Made by a program: the position numbers and the translations under genes
DNA from: UBA2357 sp041916775
GTDB taxonomy: Bacteria; Pseudomonadota; Gammaproteobacteria; Burkholderiales; Rhodocyclaceae
Reading direction: 5' to 3'
Length of the DNA stretch: 64,000 nt
NCBI GenBank assembly: GCA_041916775.1
Contig: JAYRYZ010000004.1
Span: 1 to 64,000 of the forward strand
Notes under the pieces: generated by a model
What the model saw: only the letters and a program-made list of their open reading frames with translations
The model's database searches: none
What the model was told of the DNA's origin: nothing
In this document: positions 50,713 through 60,059 of the stretch, one piece after another
How the letters are laid out: the number at the start of each line of letters is the position of its first letter
Numbering within the stretch: position 1 is the first letter of the stretch

Positions 50713-51699
50713 ATGATCGAGAGAGCTCCGCGTCTGTTGCCCGCCTTGCTGTTGCTGCTGGCCGGATGCGCAACCCAGTCCGCACCCCTGGCTACACCCG
50801 CAGAGTCCGAGGCGGCACCACCCGCCACCGCCGATGGTCCGCGCTTGCCCCTGCTGGAACGCACCCGCGAGAACGTGCGCGCCGGGACGGAATGGGTGGC
50901 GCGCGGCATCGACAGCTGGTTCGGCGACAAGCCCTTCGAGGAGGGTGGCAAGATCAGCCAGGGCCGGCTGGGCCTGCGCACGCTGTGGCGCCAGGACGAC
51001 GGTTTCGACTTCAATCTGCGCTTCCGCGTGCGCATGCAACTCCCCAACGCGCGCGACAAGGCCTATCTCATCATCGGTCGCGAGAACGAGCGCGAACTCG
51101 TCAGCGACCAGCCCGAAGCCTTCACCCGCCAGCAGCAACTGCTCGCCGAACGGGCCCGTGAGGACGAAACCTTCTTCGCCGGCGTGGGCTACGCGCTGCG
51201 CGACTCCATCGACCTGCGCCTCGGTGTGCGTGGTGGCTACAAGGTCTATACCCAGGCGCGCTATCGCAAGCGCTGGTCACTCGGCCCCGATGATGGCCTC
51301 GAATTCCGCGAGACGGTGTTCTGGACGGTCAGCGACGGCTTCGGCGCCACCACCGCGCTCGACTACGACCACATCATCGGCCCCTCGCTGACCTTCCGTT
51401 GGCTCAACGCCGCGACGATCTCCGAATCCACCGACGGCCTCGCCTGGTCCTCCAGCGCCGGCCTCTACAAACAGTTCGGCGATCACCGCCTGCTCTCCGC
51501 CGAAGCCCTCATCAACGGCGAAACCGCCTCCGGCCTCGGCGTCACCGAATACGGCCTGCGCCTGAAGTGGAGCCAGCCGGTCTACAAGGACTGGCTGATC
51601 GGCGAGGTCATCCTCGGCCACTTCTGGCCACGCAAGGACATCGAGACCGAACGTGGCAAGGCCTGGGCCCTGGGCGCGGGGGTGGAGATGCGGTTCTGA
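50713..51699 (+). CDS. Lipoprotein with outer-membrane barrel-like sequence
   Basis: A 328-aa protein of unknown function. The lipobox is LLPALLLLLAGCA, followed by a ~40-residue linker and an amphipathic helix (RTRENVRAGTEWVARGID). The rest consists of alternating strands (LRFRVRMQLP, TFFAGVGYALRDSIDLRLGV, KVYTQARYRKRW, TEYGLRLKWSQPVY, AWALGAGVEMRF) and ends in phenylalanine, as outer-membrane beta-barrels do. A lipid anchor on a barrel protein is unusual. The start could also be ATG 50698. It is divergent from the binding-protein gene. Confidence 0.7.
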   Translation: MIERAPRLLPALLLLLAGCATQSAPLATPAESEAAPPATADGPRLPLLERTRENVRAGTEWVARGIDSWFGDKPFEEGGKISQGRLGLRTLWRQDDGFDFNLRFRVRMQLPNARDKAYLIIGRENERELVSDQPEAFTRQQQLLAERAREDETFFAGVGYALRDSIDLRLGVRGGYKVYTQARYRKRWSLGPDDGLEFRETVFWTVSDGFGATTALDYDHIIGPSLTFRWLNAATISESTDGLAWSSSAGLYKQFGDHRLLSAEALINGETASGLGVTEYGLRLKWSQPVYKDWLIGEVILGHFWPRKDIETERGKAWALGAGVEMRF

Positions 51700-51818
51700 C
51701 GGTGTGCCTCCGGCTGGAGTCTTGCGCATCGCCAGGATGGCCGTTGCCTGTGAGACGCGCTGCCGGCAAACACTTACCAACAAGCACTTCTTGTCGGCGG
51801 CTGAGGGCGAAACTATGG

Positions 51819-51837
51819 TTGTTGAAACCCTCAACAA
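51819..51837. promoter_or_regulatory. Inverted repeat before the RHH-like ORF
   Basis: TTGTTGA (51819-51825) and TCAACAA (51831-51837) flank AACCC, 19 bp before the start of the ribbon-helix-helix ORF. Such antitoxins usually bind a short dyad ahead of their own gene. Confidence 0.4.
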
Positions 51838-51855
51838 TCGATTGCCATAGCGACC

Positions 51856-52101
51856 ATGAACTTCAACGTCCCCGAGGACGTCAAGGATCGCTTAAACCGC
51901 ACGTTTGCGCGCGAGAGCAAGAGCGCTCTGGCGACCAAGCGGCTGCAGGAAGCGATTCGCGATTCTGCGTGCCCCGGATGGAACGACTCACACGCCATCT
52001 CGGCAACTCGGACTGTTGTGGGGGGCGTGTCTGAATTTCGTATTTATAGGAATCAATATCTTATGTTGAAATTTGTCGAGCTCTGTGGGCGTATCTGCTG
52101 A
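51856..52101 (+). pseudogene. Remnant of a ribbon-helix-helix (antitoxin-type) gene
   Basis: The first ~40 residues, MNFNVPEDVKDRLNRTFARE then SKSALATKRLQEAIRDSA, read like the N-terminal ribbon-helix-helix of an antitoxin. After that the frame (CPGWNDSHAISATRTVVGGV and beyond) no longer fits the family and runs through AT-rich sequence to 52101. No toxin gene follows. It looks like a decayed fragment, perhaps frameshifted near 51965. It and its flanks (51700-52155, otherwise empty) have a lower GC content than the neighbouring genes. Weak possibility: a live short RHH protein. Confidence 0.5.
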
Positions 52102-52155
52102 GGCGAAGGGGATGCGTGGTGCCTGCAAGCCAAGGCACCACGCGACCCGTCGCGC

Positions 52156-53850
52156 TTACGCCGCCCGGCTTGCCGGAGTGGCGGCGACCATGTCGAGGCG
52201 GTTGACGCCGCTGATGAGCGCGCGGATCGAGGCGGTGATGATGCTGCCGTCGGTGCCGACGCCGTAGCGCTCGTTGCCGTCGGCCTCGTCGGCGAGTTCG
52301 AGGAAGGCGCAGGCGATGGCGTTGCCGCCGTCGTCGCTCGGGGCGATCGAGCGCTCCTCGTAGCTGCGCACCGACACCGACAGGCCGGCGCCGCGCAGCG
52401 CATGCACCGCGGCGTCGATCGGGCCGTTGCCCTCACCGGTGAGCAGGTGGCGGGTGCCGGCGATCTCGACGATGAGGCGGATGCCCTGGGCGTTGCCGTG
52501 CTCGAAGAGGTGGTGCTCCACGTAGCGCACCGGCGAGCTGGCGTCGAGATAGGTCTCGCGGAACAGGGTCCAGATGTCGGCCGCGCTCATCTCTCCGCCG
52601 GTGCTGTCAGTGACGGCCTGAACCTCGCGCGAGAACTCCACCTGCAGGCGCCGTGGCATGACGATGCCGTACTCGGTTTCGAGCAGGTAGGCGATGCCGC
52701 CCTTGCCGGACTGGCTGTTCACCCGGATCACCGAATCGTAGCTGCGGCCGACATCGGCGGGGTCGATCGGGAGGTAGGGTACGTTCCACCGTTCGCCATC
52801 CTTTTGAGCGGCGAAACCCTTCTTGATGGCGTCCTGGTGGGAGCCGGAGAAGGCGGTGAAGACGAGATCCCCCACATACGGGTGGCGTGGGTGGATGGGC
52901 AACTGGTTGCAGTACTCGACGGTGCGCGCGACTGCGTTGATGTCGGAGAAATCCAGCCCGGGCGCGACGCCCTGGGTGTAGAGGTTGAGCGCGAGGGTGA
53001 CGATGTCCACGTTGCCGGTGCGCTCGCCGTTGCCGAACAGGCAGCCCTCGACCCGGTCGGCGCCGGCCATGATGCCGAGCTCGGCGGCGGCCACGCCGGT
53101 GCCGCGGTCGTTGTGCGGGTGGAGCGAGAGGATGACGCTGTCGCGGCGGGCGAGGTTGCGGTGCATCCACTCGATCTGGTCGGCGTAGATGTTGGGCGTG
53201 GCCACCTCCACCGTGGCGGGGAGGTTGAGGATGACCTTGTCGTCGGGCGTGGCACCCCACTCGGCGGTGACCGCGTCGCAGACCTCCTTGGCAAAGTCGA
53301 GCTCGGTGGCGGAGAAGGTCTCGGGGCTGTACTGGAGGCGGATCCGCGTTTCGGGCATCGACGCGGCGATCTCCTTGATGAGGCGCACCGCCGACACCGC
53401 GAGCGCCTTCACTTCCTCGCGGCGCATGCCGAACACGACCTCGCGGAAGGTGGGTGAGGTGGCGTTGTACACATGCACGATCGCGCAGCGCGCGCCGCGC
53501 ACCGACTCCATGGTGCGGCGGATGAGGTCCTCGCGCGCCTGGGTGAGCACCTCGATGGTGACATCCTCGGGGATGTGCTCGCCGTCGATGAGGTGGCGCA
53601 CGAAGTCGAAGTCGGTTTGCGAGGCCGAGGGGAAACCCACCTCGATCTCCTTGAAGCCGATGTCGCAGACGGTCCGGAACATGCGCATCTTGCGCTCCAC
53701 GTTCATCGGCTCGAACAAGGCCTGGTTGCCGTCGCGCAGGTCGGTGCTCATCCAGATCGGCGGGTGGGTGATGACCCGGTTCGGCCACTGTCGGTCGGAC
53801 AACTGGATGGGGGGAAAGGCGCGGTACTTGATGGCGGGGTTCTGCAACAT
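52156..53850 (-). CDS. leuA: 2-isopropylmalate synthase (long form)
   Basis: A 564-aa LeuA, the first enzyme of leucine synthesis, condensing acetyl-CoA with 2-oxoisovalerate. The catalytic domain has STDLRDGNQAL, EIEVGFPSASQTDFDF, SLHPHNDRGTGVAAAELGIM and GCLFGNGERTGNVDIVTLAL; the metal residues are all present. The C-terminal ~120 residues form the leucine feedback domain. Length and start fit the type-2 LeuA of many Proteobacteria and fungi. ATG 53850 has AGGA eight bases upstream. It is divergent from an Lrp-type regulator, which may control it. Confidence 0.95.
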   Translation of the reverse strand: MLQNPAIKYRAFPPIQLSDRQWPNRVITHPPIWMSTDLRDGNQALFEPMNVERKMRMFRTVCDIGFKEIEVGFPSASQTDFDFVRHLIDGEHIPEDVTIEVLTQAREDLIRRTMESVRGARCAIVHVYNATSPTFREVVFGMRREEVKALAVSAVRLIKEIAASMPETRIRLQYSPETFSATELDFAKEVCDAVTAEWGATPDDKVILNLPATVEVATPNIYADQIEWMHRNLARRDSVILSLHPHNDRGTGVAAAELGIMAGADRVEGCLFGNGERTGNVDIVTLALNLYTQGVAPGLDFSDINAVARTVEYCNQLPIHPRHPYVGDLVFTAFSGSHQDAIKKGFAAQKDGERWNVPYLPIDPADVGRSYDSVIRVNSQSGKGGIAYLLETEYGIVMPRRLQVEFSREVQAVTDSTGGEMSAADIWTLFRETYLDASSPVRYVEHHLFEHGNAQGIRLIVEIAGTRHLLTGEGNGPIDAAVHALRGAGLSVSVRSYEERSIAPSDDGGNAIACAFLELADEADGNERYGVGTDGSIITASIRALISGVNRLDMVAATPASRAA

Positions 53851-54015
53851 GATCGTGGTCCTGTGCGAGGTGACGTGTTGAGACCATGTTAGCCGCAGCG
53901 GGCCGGCAGTCGCTTGCAAAGTGTGGTGAGAATTGATGCAGAGGTGACACGAAATTGCGTACTTCACAACCAAGGTGCAATATCACGTCAAACTATTGGC
54001 TTGGAGGGCAATACC
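53851..54015. promoter_or_regulatory. leuA / lrp-like divergent control region
   Basis: This 165-bp gap is AT-richer than its flanks. A TTGC...GCAA dyad (within TTGCGTACTTCACAACCAAG plus GTGCAA, about 53955-53980) resembles sites bound by Lrp/AsnC proteins, suggesting that the regulator acts on leuA, itself, or both. Confidence 0.35.
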
Positions 54016-54495
54016 ATGCAGCTCGATCGCTACGACCGGCAGATTCTCGAGGTATTGCAGCAGGACGCGCGCGTCAGCAACCAGGAACTCGCCGAGCGCA
54101 TCAGCCTGTCGCCTTCGTCCTGCCTGAGACGGGTGCGGGCGCTGGAAGAGACCGGGCTGATCACCGGTTACCGCGCGCTGCTCGACGCGCGCAAGCTGGG
54201 CTTGTCGCTGATGGCCCTGATCCACATCTCGATGGACCGGCACACGCCGGAGCGCTTCGAGCGCTTCGAGGCCGAGGTGGGTGCGATCCCCGAGGTGCTG
54301 GAGTGCCTGCTGATTACCGGCCAGGATGCGGACTACCAGCTCAAGGTAGCGGTGGCGGACATGGACGCCTATCAGGCGCTGCTGCTCAACCGCATCACCC
54401 GCATCCCGGGCGTGACCGGTGTGCATTCGAGCTTCGTGCTGCGGCGGGTGGTGGACAAGACCGCGCTGCCGCTGTCTGCCGCGGGCGGCGGCTGA
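54016..54495 (+). CDS. Lrp/AsnC-family transcriptional regulator
   Basis: A 159-aa regulator with an N-terminal helix-turn-helix (LDRYDRQILEVLQQDARVSN, then LSPSSCLRRVRALEETGLI) and a RAM ligand-binding domain (VLECLLITGQDADYQLKVAV, and ITRIPGVTGVHSSFVLRRV). It starts at ATG 54016 with TTGGAGGG upstream. Divergent from leuA, so leucine control is the first guess. It ends 6 bp from the stop of the hybrid kinase gene on the other strand. Confidence 0.93.
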   Translation: MQLDRYDRQILEVLQQDARVSNQELAERISLSPSSCLRRVRALEETGLITGYRALLDARKLGLSLMALIHISMDRHTPERFERFEAEVGAIPEVLECLLITGQDADYQLKVAVADMDAYQALLLNRITRIPGVTGVHSSFVLRRVVDKTALPLSAAGGG

Positions 54496-54501
54496 GGGGC
54501 C

Positions 54502-57500
54502 TCAGCGCGTGTCCTGGCCTGACGGCCGGAACGCCGCGAGGACCGCGAGCGCGGAGTGGAAATCGAAGCGCTCCACCGCATCCTTGACGCTGTCGTGGCG
54601 TGCGCCCAGCAAGCTGCGCAACGCGTCGTCATGACGCTCGAGGAACTGGCCGCAGTCGAAATCGTCACCCTCCAGTTTCTCGATCAGGGACTTCAGCAGC
54701 GCCTGCTGTGCCGCGGGCGATGCTGTCGTGGTGGCGACGGTCGTTGCTCCTGCTGAGTCGTCTTCATCCGCAAGCTGCGCCGCCAGCGCGTCGAGGAGGC
54801 AGCGCAAGGTCGCCTCGACATCCGCCTGCAGCGCCGCATGGTCGGTCTGTCCTGCGTGAATGGCGTCTTCCAGCTCGCCGGCCTTGGCGGCGAGCGGGTC
54901 GGCACCGATCTGCGCGGCGACGCCCTTCAGCGTGTGCGCGAGGCGGCGCGCGCTGCGATCGTCGTGCGCGGCGAGCGCGGCCTGGAGGTTCGCGGCGAAG
55001 TCGCCCTGATTCTGGATGAAGCGGCCGAGAAGGGCGCGGTAGAGCGGCCACTGTCCGCCTGCGCGCCGCAGTCCGAGTGCCGCATCCAGCCCCGGGATAG
55101 GGCTGAGCGCCAGAAGCGCGGATGATGGCTGTGGCGCCGGCTCGCCGCGCGGCGGTTGGAGCGCCTGCCAGCCCGGGCGCTGTGGCAACCAGCGCGAGAG
55201 TGTGGCCCAGAGCGCGGGCGGGTCTATCGGCTTGGACAGGTAGTCCTGCATGCCGGCTGCGAGACAGCGCTCGCGATCGCCGGCGATCGCGTTGGCTGTC
55301 ATCGCGATGATCGGGAGATGGGCGCATTGCGGCAGCGCGGTGATCGCTCGGGTCGCTTCGAGGCCGTCCATCACCGGCATCTGCATGTCCATCAGGACCA
55401 GGTCGTAATGCCCGCTCGCCGCCTTGTCGACGCCGATCGCTCCGTTTTCGGCGACGTCCACGCTGATGCCTGCGCGAATCAGGAGCGCGCAAGCCACCTC
55501 CTGATTCAGCACATTGTCCTCCACCAGCAGGATGCGCGCGCCGTGCAGGGCCGGAAACGCCATCTCTTCCTGCGGCGGCACACGGTGGGGAGGTGGGTGG
55601 CGGCGATCGGCGCCGAAGAGGTGCATGACGAGGTCGAACAGCAAAGACGGGTTGACGGGCTTCAGCAACACGCCCGAGATGCCCGCGGATTCGGCCGCCT
55701 CGGCGAGGTCCTCGCGCCCGTGGGCGGTTACAAGGACCAGACTGGGGGGGCAGGCAAGACCTTGCGTGCGGATCCGTTGCGCAGTGGCGAGTCCATCCAG
55801 CACCGGCATCTGCCAGTCGAGGAAGACCACGTCCACTGCAGCGCCCGCCGCCTCGTGCTGCGCGAGCATCGCGATTGCGGCGGTGCCGCTCGATGCGCTC
55901 ACGACCTCGAAGCGCATGCGCGCCAGCATGTCTGTCAGGACCTGGCGCGCGAGCGCGTTGTCGTCCACCACCAGCATCCGTTTGCCGCGCAGATCCAGGG
56001 AAGGTAGGTGCGGGTTGGCCGGGGCAGGGTCGACGCCGAGGCGCGCGCTGAACCAGAAGGTCGAGCCTTCGCCGGGGGCGCTGCTGACGCCCACCTCGCC
56101 GCCCATCAGACCGGCGAGGTGACGCGAGATCGCCAGTCCGAGCCCGGTGCCCCCGTAGGTGCGGGTGGTGGAGCTGTCCGCCTGCTCGAAGCTGCGGAAA
56201 AGACGCTGGCATTGCGCCTCGGTGAGTCCGATACCGGTGTCGCGTACCGCGAAGTGCAGCTTGACCTCGTTCGCGGAGCGTTCCTGCACGGTGATGCTCA
56301 CCGCCACCTCCCCGCTCTGGGTGAACTTGGTTGCGTTGCTCAGATAGTTGAACAGCACCTGACCCAGTCGCAGCGGGTCACCACGTAATTTCGGTGGTAC
56401 ATCGGGAGCGACCTCGATGACCAGTTCCAGCCCCTTCTCCAACGCCTTGCCGGCGATCATGCCGGTGATGCTGTCGAGCGTTGCGGCCAGGTCGAACGGA
56501 ATCGCCTCGATCTCCATGCGTCCCGCCTCCAGCTTGGAGATGTCGAGGATGTCGTTGATGATCGCCAGCAGATAGTGGGCCGCACCGTCGATCTTCTCCA
56601 GGCGGTCGCTCTGGTCGGGGCGGGGCGAGTCCCGGCGCAACAGGTGGGTGAAGCCGATGATCGCGTTCATCGGGGTGCGGATCTCGTGGCTCATGTTGGC
56701 GAGGAAGGCGCTCTTCGCCCGATTCGCATCCTCTGCAGCGGTTTTCGCCAGCGCGAGCTCATGCGTGCGGGTCTCGACCAGGTCCTCGAGATGCAGTTGG
56801 ATGTCGCGCAGCGCCTGGGTGCGGCGGTCGAAGTGGACTGCGAGCTCCTCCAGTTCGTCGCCGGTGCCGAGCGGGGCGCAGCGTGTACCGGTGCTGCCGT
56901 CCGCTTCGGCGATGCGGTCGCGAAGCAGCAGGATGGGGCGTGAGATGGAGTGTCCGATCCGGCGCGCGAAGAGTATCGCGGCCAGCGTCAACAGCGCGCC
57001 CAGGATCGCGACGTCGCGCATGCTCGCATAGGCGGGAGCAAGAAAATGCCCGCGCGGCGCGGATAGCTCCAGGGTGAGCCCGAGGCCGCCGAGGAAGCCG
57101 TCGGCGGGCGCATGGACACGGTGTCGGGTGGTGATCAGGTCGCCGCTGTCGGGCGCCGCGTGTGCGAACAGGACGGCCTCGTCGGCGAGCAGGCGATGCC
57201 GTATCGGCGGGTCCGCCGCCATCACCCGGTTCGCAATCGCGGCGAGATCGAACACCACGACCAGCGCGCCCTGGGTGGTGCTGTAATAGTTCACGGGGAC
57301 GAATACCACCCACTGGCGGTTCGCGGTGTCGAGGAAGTAGCTCGGCACGCCGCTGGCGAGGGTGCTGCGCAGCTCGGGAGAGGCGGCGAAGGTGGGCAAC
57401 CTGTCGAGCGTCGAATACACCGGCGTGCCATCGAAGGCCAGCAGCGCCGCCGCATGTACGTCACGGCCTTCACGGAAGTTGCCGATCAGGTCAGGCAGGT

Positions 57501-57789
57501 AGGTCTGGCGCCCCTCGGCGTCGTTCAGCCCGTTGATGACCAGCGGATTCTTCACCAGTACCGTCGCGCTTTCGAGCAGGTAATCGATGCGCTGGCGCAA
57601 GAGCTGCGCATCCTGGCGGGTGCGGTTGTCGAGGTCGGTGAGCAGCCCCTCGGTGATCGTGGAATACAGGCGCCAGCCCACCACCGCAGCCACGGCCAGC
57701 ATGGCGAGTGCGACGAAAAGGCCGAACACCCAGGTGATGCGCCTCTTGAGACTGCGCGGCGCGCGGGGGGCGGAGCGGCTGTCGGTCAT
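54502..57789 (-). CDS. Hybrid sensor histidine kinase (two REC, HPt)
   Basis: A 1095-aa membrane kinase. Two helices (about 17-40 and 260-285) bracket a periplasmic sensor; then a HAMP-like segment, a coiled coil, HisKA with H368 in LANMSHEIRTPMNAIIGF, ATPase motifs (DTGIGL, GGTGLGLAIS), REC1 with D658 (FLDWQMPVLDG), REC2 with D801 (LMDMQMPVMDG) and HPt with H952 in RRLAHTLKGVAAQIG. The upstream gene, a double periplasmic binding protein, ends 5 bp before this start, and the ribosome site overlaps its stop codon, so the two act together. No output regulator is adjacent. The layout recalls TorT/TorS-type pairs of a binding protein and hybrid kinase. Confidence 0.92.
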   Translation of the reverse strand: MTDSRSAPRAPRSLKRRITWVFGLFVALAMLAVAAVVGWRLYSTITEGLLTDLDNRTRQDAQLLRQRIDYLLESATVLVKNPLVINGLNDAEGRQTYLPDLIGNFREGRDVHAAALLAFDGTPVYSTLDRLPTFAASPELRSTLASGVPSYFLDTANRQWVVFVPVNYYSTTQGALVVVFDLAAIANRVMAADPPIRHRLLADEAVLFAHAAPDSGDLITTRHRVHAPADGFLGGLGLTLELSAPRGHFLAPAYASMRDVAILGALLTLAAILFARRIGHSISRPILLLRDRIAEADGSTGTRCAPLGTGDELEELAVHFDRRTQALRDIQLHLEDLVETRTHELALAKTAAEDANRAKSAFLANMSHEIRTPMNAIIGFTHLLRRDSPRPDQSDRLEKIDGAAHYLLAIINDILDISKLEAGRMEIEAIPFDLAATLDSITGMIAGKALEKGLELVIEVAPDVPPKLRGDPLRLGQVLFNYLSNATKFTQSGEVAVSITVQERSANEVKLHFAVRDTGIGLTEAQCQRLFRSFEQADSSTTRTYGGTGLGLAISRHLAGLMGGEVGVSSAPGEGSTFWFSARLGVDPAPANPHLPSLDLRGKRMLVVDDNALARQVLTDMLARMRFEVVSASSGTAAIAMLAQHEAAGAAVDVVFLDWQMPVLDGLATAQRIRTQGLACPPSLVLVTAHGREDLAEAAESAGISGVLLKPVNPSLLFDLVMHLFGADRRHPPPHRVPPQEEMAFPALHGARILLVEDNVLNQEVACALLIRAGISVDVAENGAIGVDKAASGHYDLVLMDMQMPVMDGLEATRAITALPQCAHLPIIAMTANAIAGDRERCLAAGMQDYLSKPIDPPALWATLSRWLPQRPGWQALQPPRGEPAPQPSSALLALSPIPGLDAALGLRRAGGQWPLYRALLGRFIQNQGDFAANLQAALAAHDDRSARRLAHTLKGVAAQIGADPLAAKAGELEDAIHAGQTDHAALQADVEATLRCLLDALAAQLADEDDSAGATTVATTTASPAAQQALLKSLIEKLEGDDFDCGQFLERHDDALRSLLGARHDSVKDAVERFDFHSALAVLAAFRPSGQDTR

Positions 57790-57794
57790 CGTCC

Positions 57795-59975
57795 TCACTC
57801 CGCCGACACGATGCGACCCTTGTCGTCGAAGCGTGCGAGGTGCAGCAGGGATTCGTCCAGCGCTTCGTGATTCTCGGGGCTGAAGGCCGGGGCATAGGTG
57901 CGCAGCAGGCCGACGTGGTCCGGCAGGCGCTCCAGGGCGTCACGGATGGCCTGGCGTGAGGGGGCGCCCGCCTGTTGCACCGCAAGTGCGAGCAGGTGGG
58001 TGAGGTCGTAGGCGTGCGCACTGCCGATGGGAGACGGGATCGGCGCGTTCGCGTTGAGGCCATAGCGGGCCCGGTAAGCGACCTGAAAGGCGGCGAGCCG
58101 AGGGTGCGCGCGTGTCTCATCCATGAGGATGGATTGGGCGAAGCGCAGGTCGACCTTGTCCAGCGCTTGCGCGCTGTCGCGCCAGAAATCGGCCCCCGTC
58201 AGCCCCCAGTGCGCGAAGATCGGCAGCGGCCGCTGCTGGCGGGCCATGGCATGGACGACCAGGCGCGCTTCGGGTGCGTTCGCCACCAGTACCAGCGTGT
58301 CGAAGCCCTGCGCGACGATCGCGTCCACCTCCGCATCCAGTCCGGGGTCGCCGATGTTGAACCAGCCGATGTCGACGCGGCCGGGGGCGGTCGCTGCAAT
58401 CGCCGACGAGAGTGCGACCTCGCTGCTGCGTCCCCAGGCCGAACGTTCGAGCAGCACCTTCACGCGTGCGCCGTGGGCGAGCGCGTGCTTGAGCAGAAAG
58501 GGAGCGACGTGCTGGTCGCCGATCGAGACGCGAAACACCTGGTTCGGGCGGAATTCATGCTGCGTCAGGCCTTGAGTGGCAGCCCAGGGCACCAGGAAAG
58601 GGACCTCCAGGCGGTGGATGTCGGGCAGGGCCTCCATGATGGGGGTGCTGTGCATGCCGCCGACGATCGCGACCAGGTCGGGCAGGGCGGCCAGTTCGAC
58701 CACATGTTGACGACCGCGCTGCGGAACGCCGCCATGGTCGCGCGCGATGATACGCAAGGGCCGCCCCAGCAGGCCACCACTGCGGTTGATCTCGTCGCTG
58801 GCGAGCTGCAGGCCGCGCAGGATCGCGCCGCCGGCCTGTGCGCCCGCGCCGGAGAGGTCGGTGCTCAGCCCCACCAGCAAGGGCCGTGGGGCACCCGGGT
58901 CGCGCTCGGCATTGTCGCGCAGGGTGCGCAGCTCGTCGGTCTTGGCGAGCAGGTCGTAGCCGACCTCGAAGGCGAACTTGTCCGCGAGCGGCGCCATCGC
59001 CGCGCGAAATGCGGCACGTTCTTCTGGGCTCAAGGTGTGGATGGCGACGCCAGCCGCACGCACCGTCTCGAGCAGTTGCGCCTCGCGCCGTGCCGTCTCG
59101 GTGCGCTCCCACAGCGTGAGCTCGCGCGCCGCCTGCTCGATGATCTCGCGCTGCGCCGGCGGGAGGGTCTCGAAGGTCCGCCGGCTGGCGGTGAATACAT
59201 AGCCGAGGTAGGCATGATTGCTCAGGGTGAGGTGCTTCTGCACCTCGTGAAAGCGCATGCCCACGATGGCGATGAGCGGATTCTCCTGCGCATCCACGGC
59301 GCCATCCGCGAGCGCCTGCCAGGTCGCGTGGAAATCGATGGGGATGGCTTTCGCGCCGAGCGACTCGAACTGGTCGGCGATGAGCCGGCTCTTCATCGTC
59401 CGCACGCGCAGATTGGCGAAGTCCGCTGGCGAGCGGATCGGGACGTTGGCAGTGAATTGCTTGAAGCCATTCTCCCAGAACGTCAGCCCGACGAGATCGA
59501 TGGCGCCGAGCTTGCCAAGCAGGATTCGGCCGGGCTCGCCGTCGAGCATCGCGTAGAGCTCATCCTTGTCGGCGAAGTAAAAGGGCAGATCCGCATACTG
59601 CATCGACGGAATCGCCGCGCTGAGTTTGGCGGTGGGGATCAGCAGCAGGTCCAGGGTGCCGGCGCGTGTCATCTCCAGCATCTGGTCGTCGCTGCCGAGT
59701 TGCTGATCGGGATGGACCGCGACCGTCAAACGGCCCGCGCTGCGCTCCGAGACGCGCTGCGCAAAGCGTTGCGCCGCTGCGTGCAGCGCGCTGTCGGCTG
59801 CAATGTTGAGGCCGAGCCGCAATGTTCTTGCCGACGTGCCTGAAGTGTCCGGAGTGGGGTGGGGGCTGGCACCGTCGCCCATGCGAGGCGCCGCGGACAG
59901 GGCAAGCAGCAAAAATGCGATCAACAGCGCAGCGGCCAACCCCAGCCCGATCCATGTGCCTCTGCGCAGAGCCAT
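57795..59975 (-). CDS. Membrane-anchored DctP-LivK fused periplasmic binding protein
   Basis: A 726-aa fusion of two unrelated periplasmic receptor folds. The N-terminus has a hydrophobic helix (about residues 8-28) that looks like an anchor rather than a cleaved signal. Residues about 50-365 match TRAP DctP proteins (FAQRVSERSAGRLTVAVHPD, QMLEMTRAGTLDLLLIPTAK, ANLRVRTMKSRLIADQFESL, VDAQENPLIAIV). Residues about 370-720 match LivK-type receptors (PRPLLVGLSTDLSGAGAQAG, DEINRSGGLLGRPLRIIARD, AIVGGMHSTPIMEALPDIHR, FDTLVLVANAPEARLV). ATG 59975 follows AGGTGATC. No permease is nearby; the hybrid kinase gene follows immediately, so it is probably a two-ligand sensor. Confidence 0.88.
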   Translation of the reverse strand: MALRRGTWIGLGLAAALLIAFLLLALSAAPRMGDGASPHPTPDTSGTSARTLRLGLNIAADSALHAAAQRFAQRVSERSAGRLTVAVHPDQQLGSDDQMLEMTRAGTLDLLLIPTAKLSAAIPSMQYADLPFYFADKDELYAMLDGEPGRILLGKLGAIDLVGLTFWENGFKQFTANVPIRSPADFANLRVRTMKSRLIADQFESLGAKAIPIDFHATWQALADGAVDAQENPLIAIVGMRFHEVQKHLTLSNHAYLGYVFTASRRTFETLPPAQREIIEQAARELTLWERTETARREAQLLETVRAAGVAIHTLSPEERAAFRAAMAPLADKFAFEVGYDLLAKTDELRTLRDNAERDPGAPRPLLVGLSTDLSGAGAQAGGAILRGLQLASDEINRSGGLLGRPLRIIARDHGGVPQRGRQHVVELAALPDLVAIVGGMHSTPIMEALPDIHRLEVPFLVPWAATQGLTQHEFRPNQVFRVSIGDQHVAPFLLKHALAHGARVKVLLERSAWGRSSEVALSSAIAATAPGRVDIGWFNIGDPGLDAEVDAIVAQGFDTLVLVANAPEARLVVHAMARQQRPLPIFAHWGLTGADFWRDSAQALDKVDLRFAQSILMDETRAHPRLAAFQVAYRARYGLNANAPIPSPIGSAHAYDLTHLLALAVQQAGAPSRQAIRDALERLPDHVGLLRTYAPAFSPENHEALDESLLHLARFDDKGRIVSAE

Positions 59976-60059
59976 GCGATCACCTGGCGTGGAAATCGCC
60001 GTCAGTATAGCGTGCCGTGGCTGAAGCGGATGCCTTCCGGGTGTGGACTCTCGCACACG

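Noticed and set aside
51653..51850. 65-aa plus-strand frame after the lipoprotein
   Set aside because: Begins inside the preceding gene in another frame and has no recognisable content.
57975..59843. 622-aa open frame antisense to the DctP-LivK fusion
   Set aside because: Antisense shadow with no domains.
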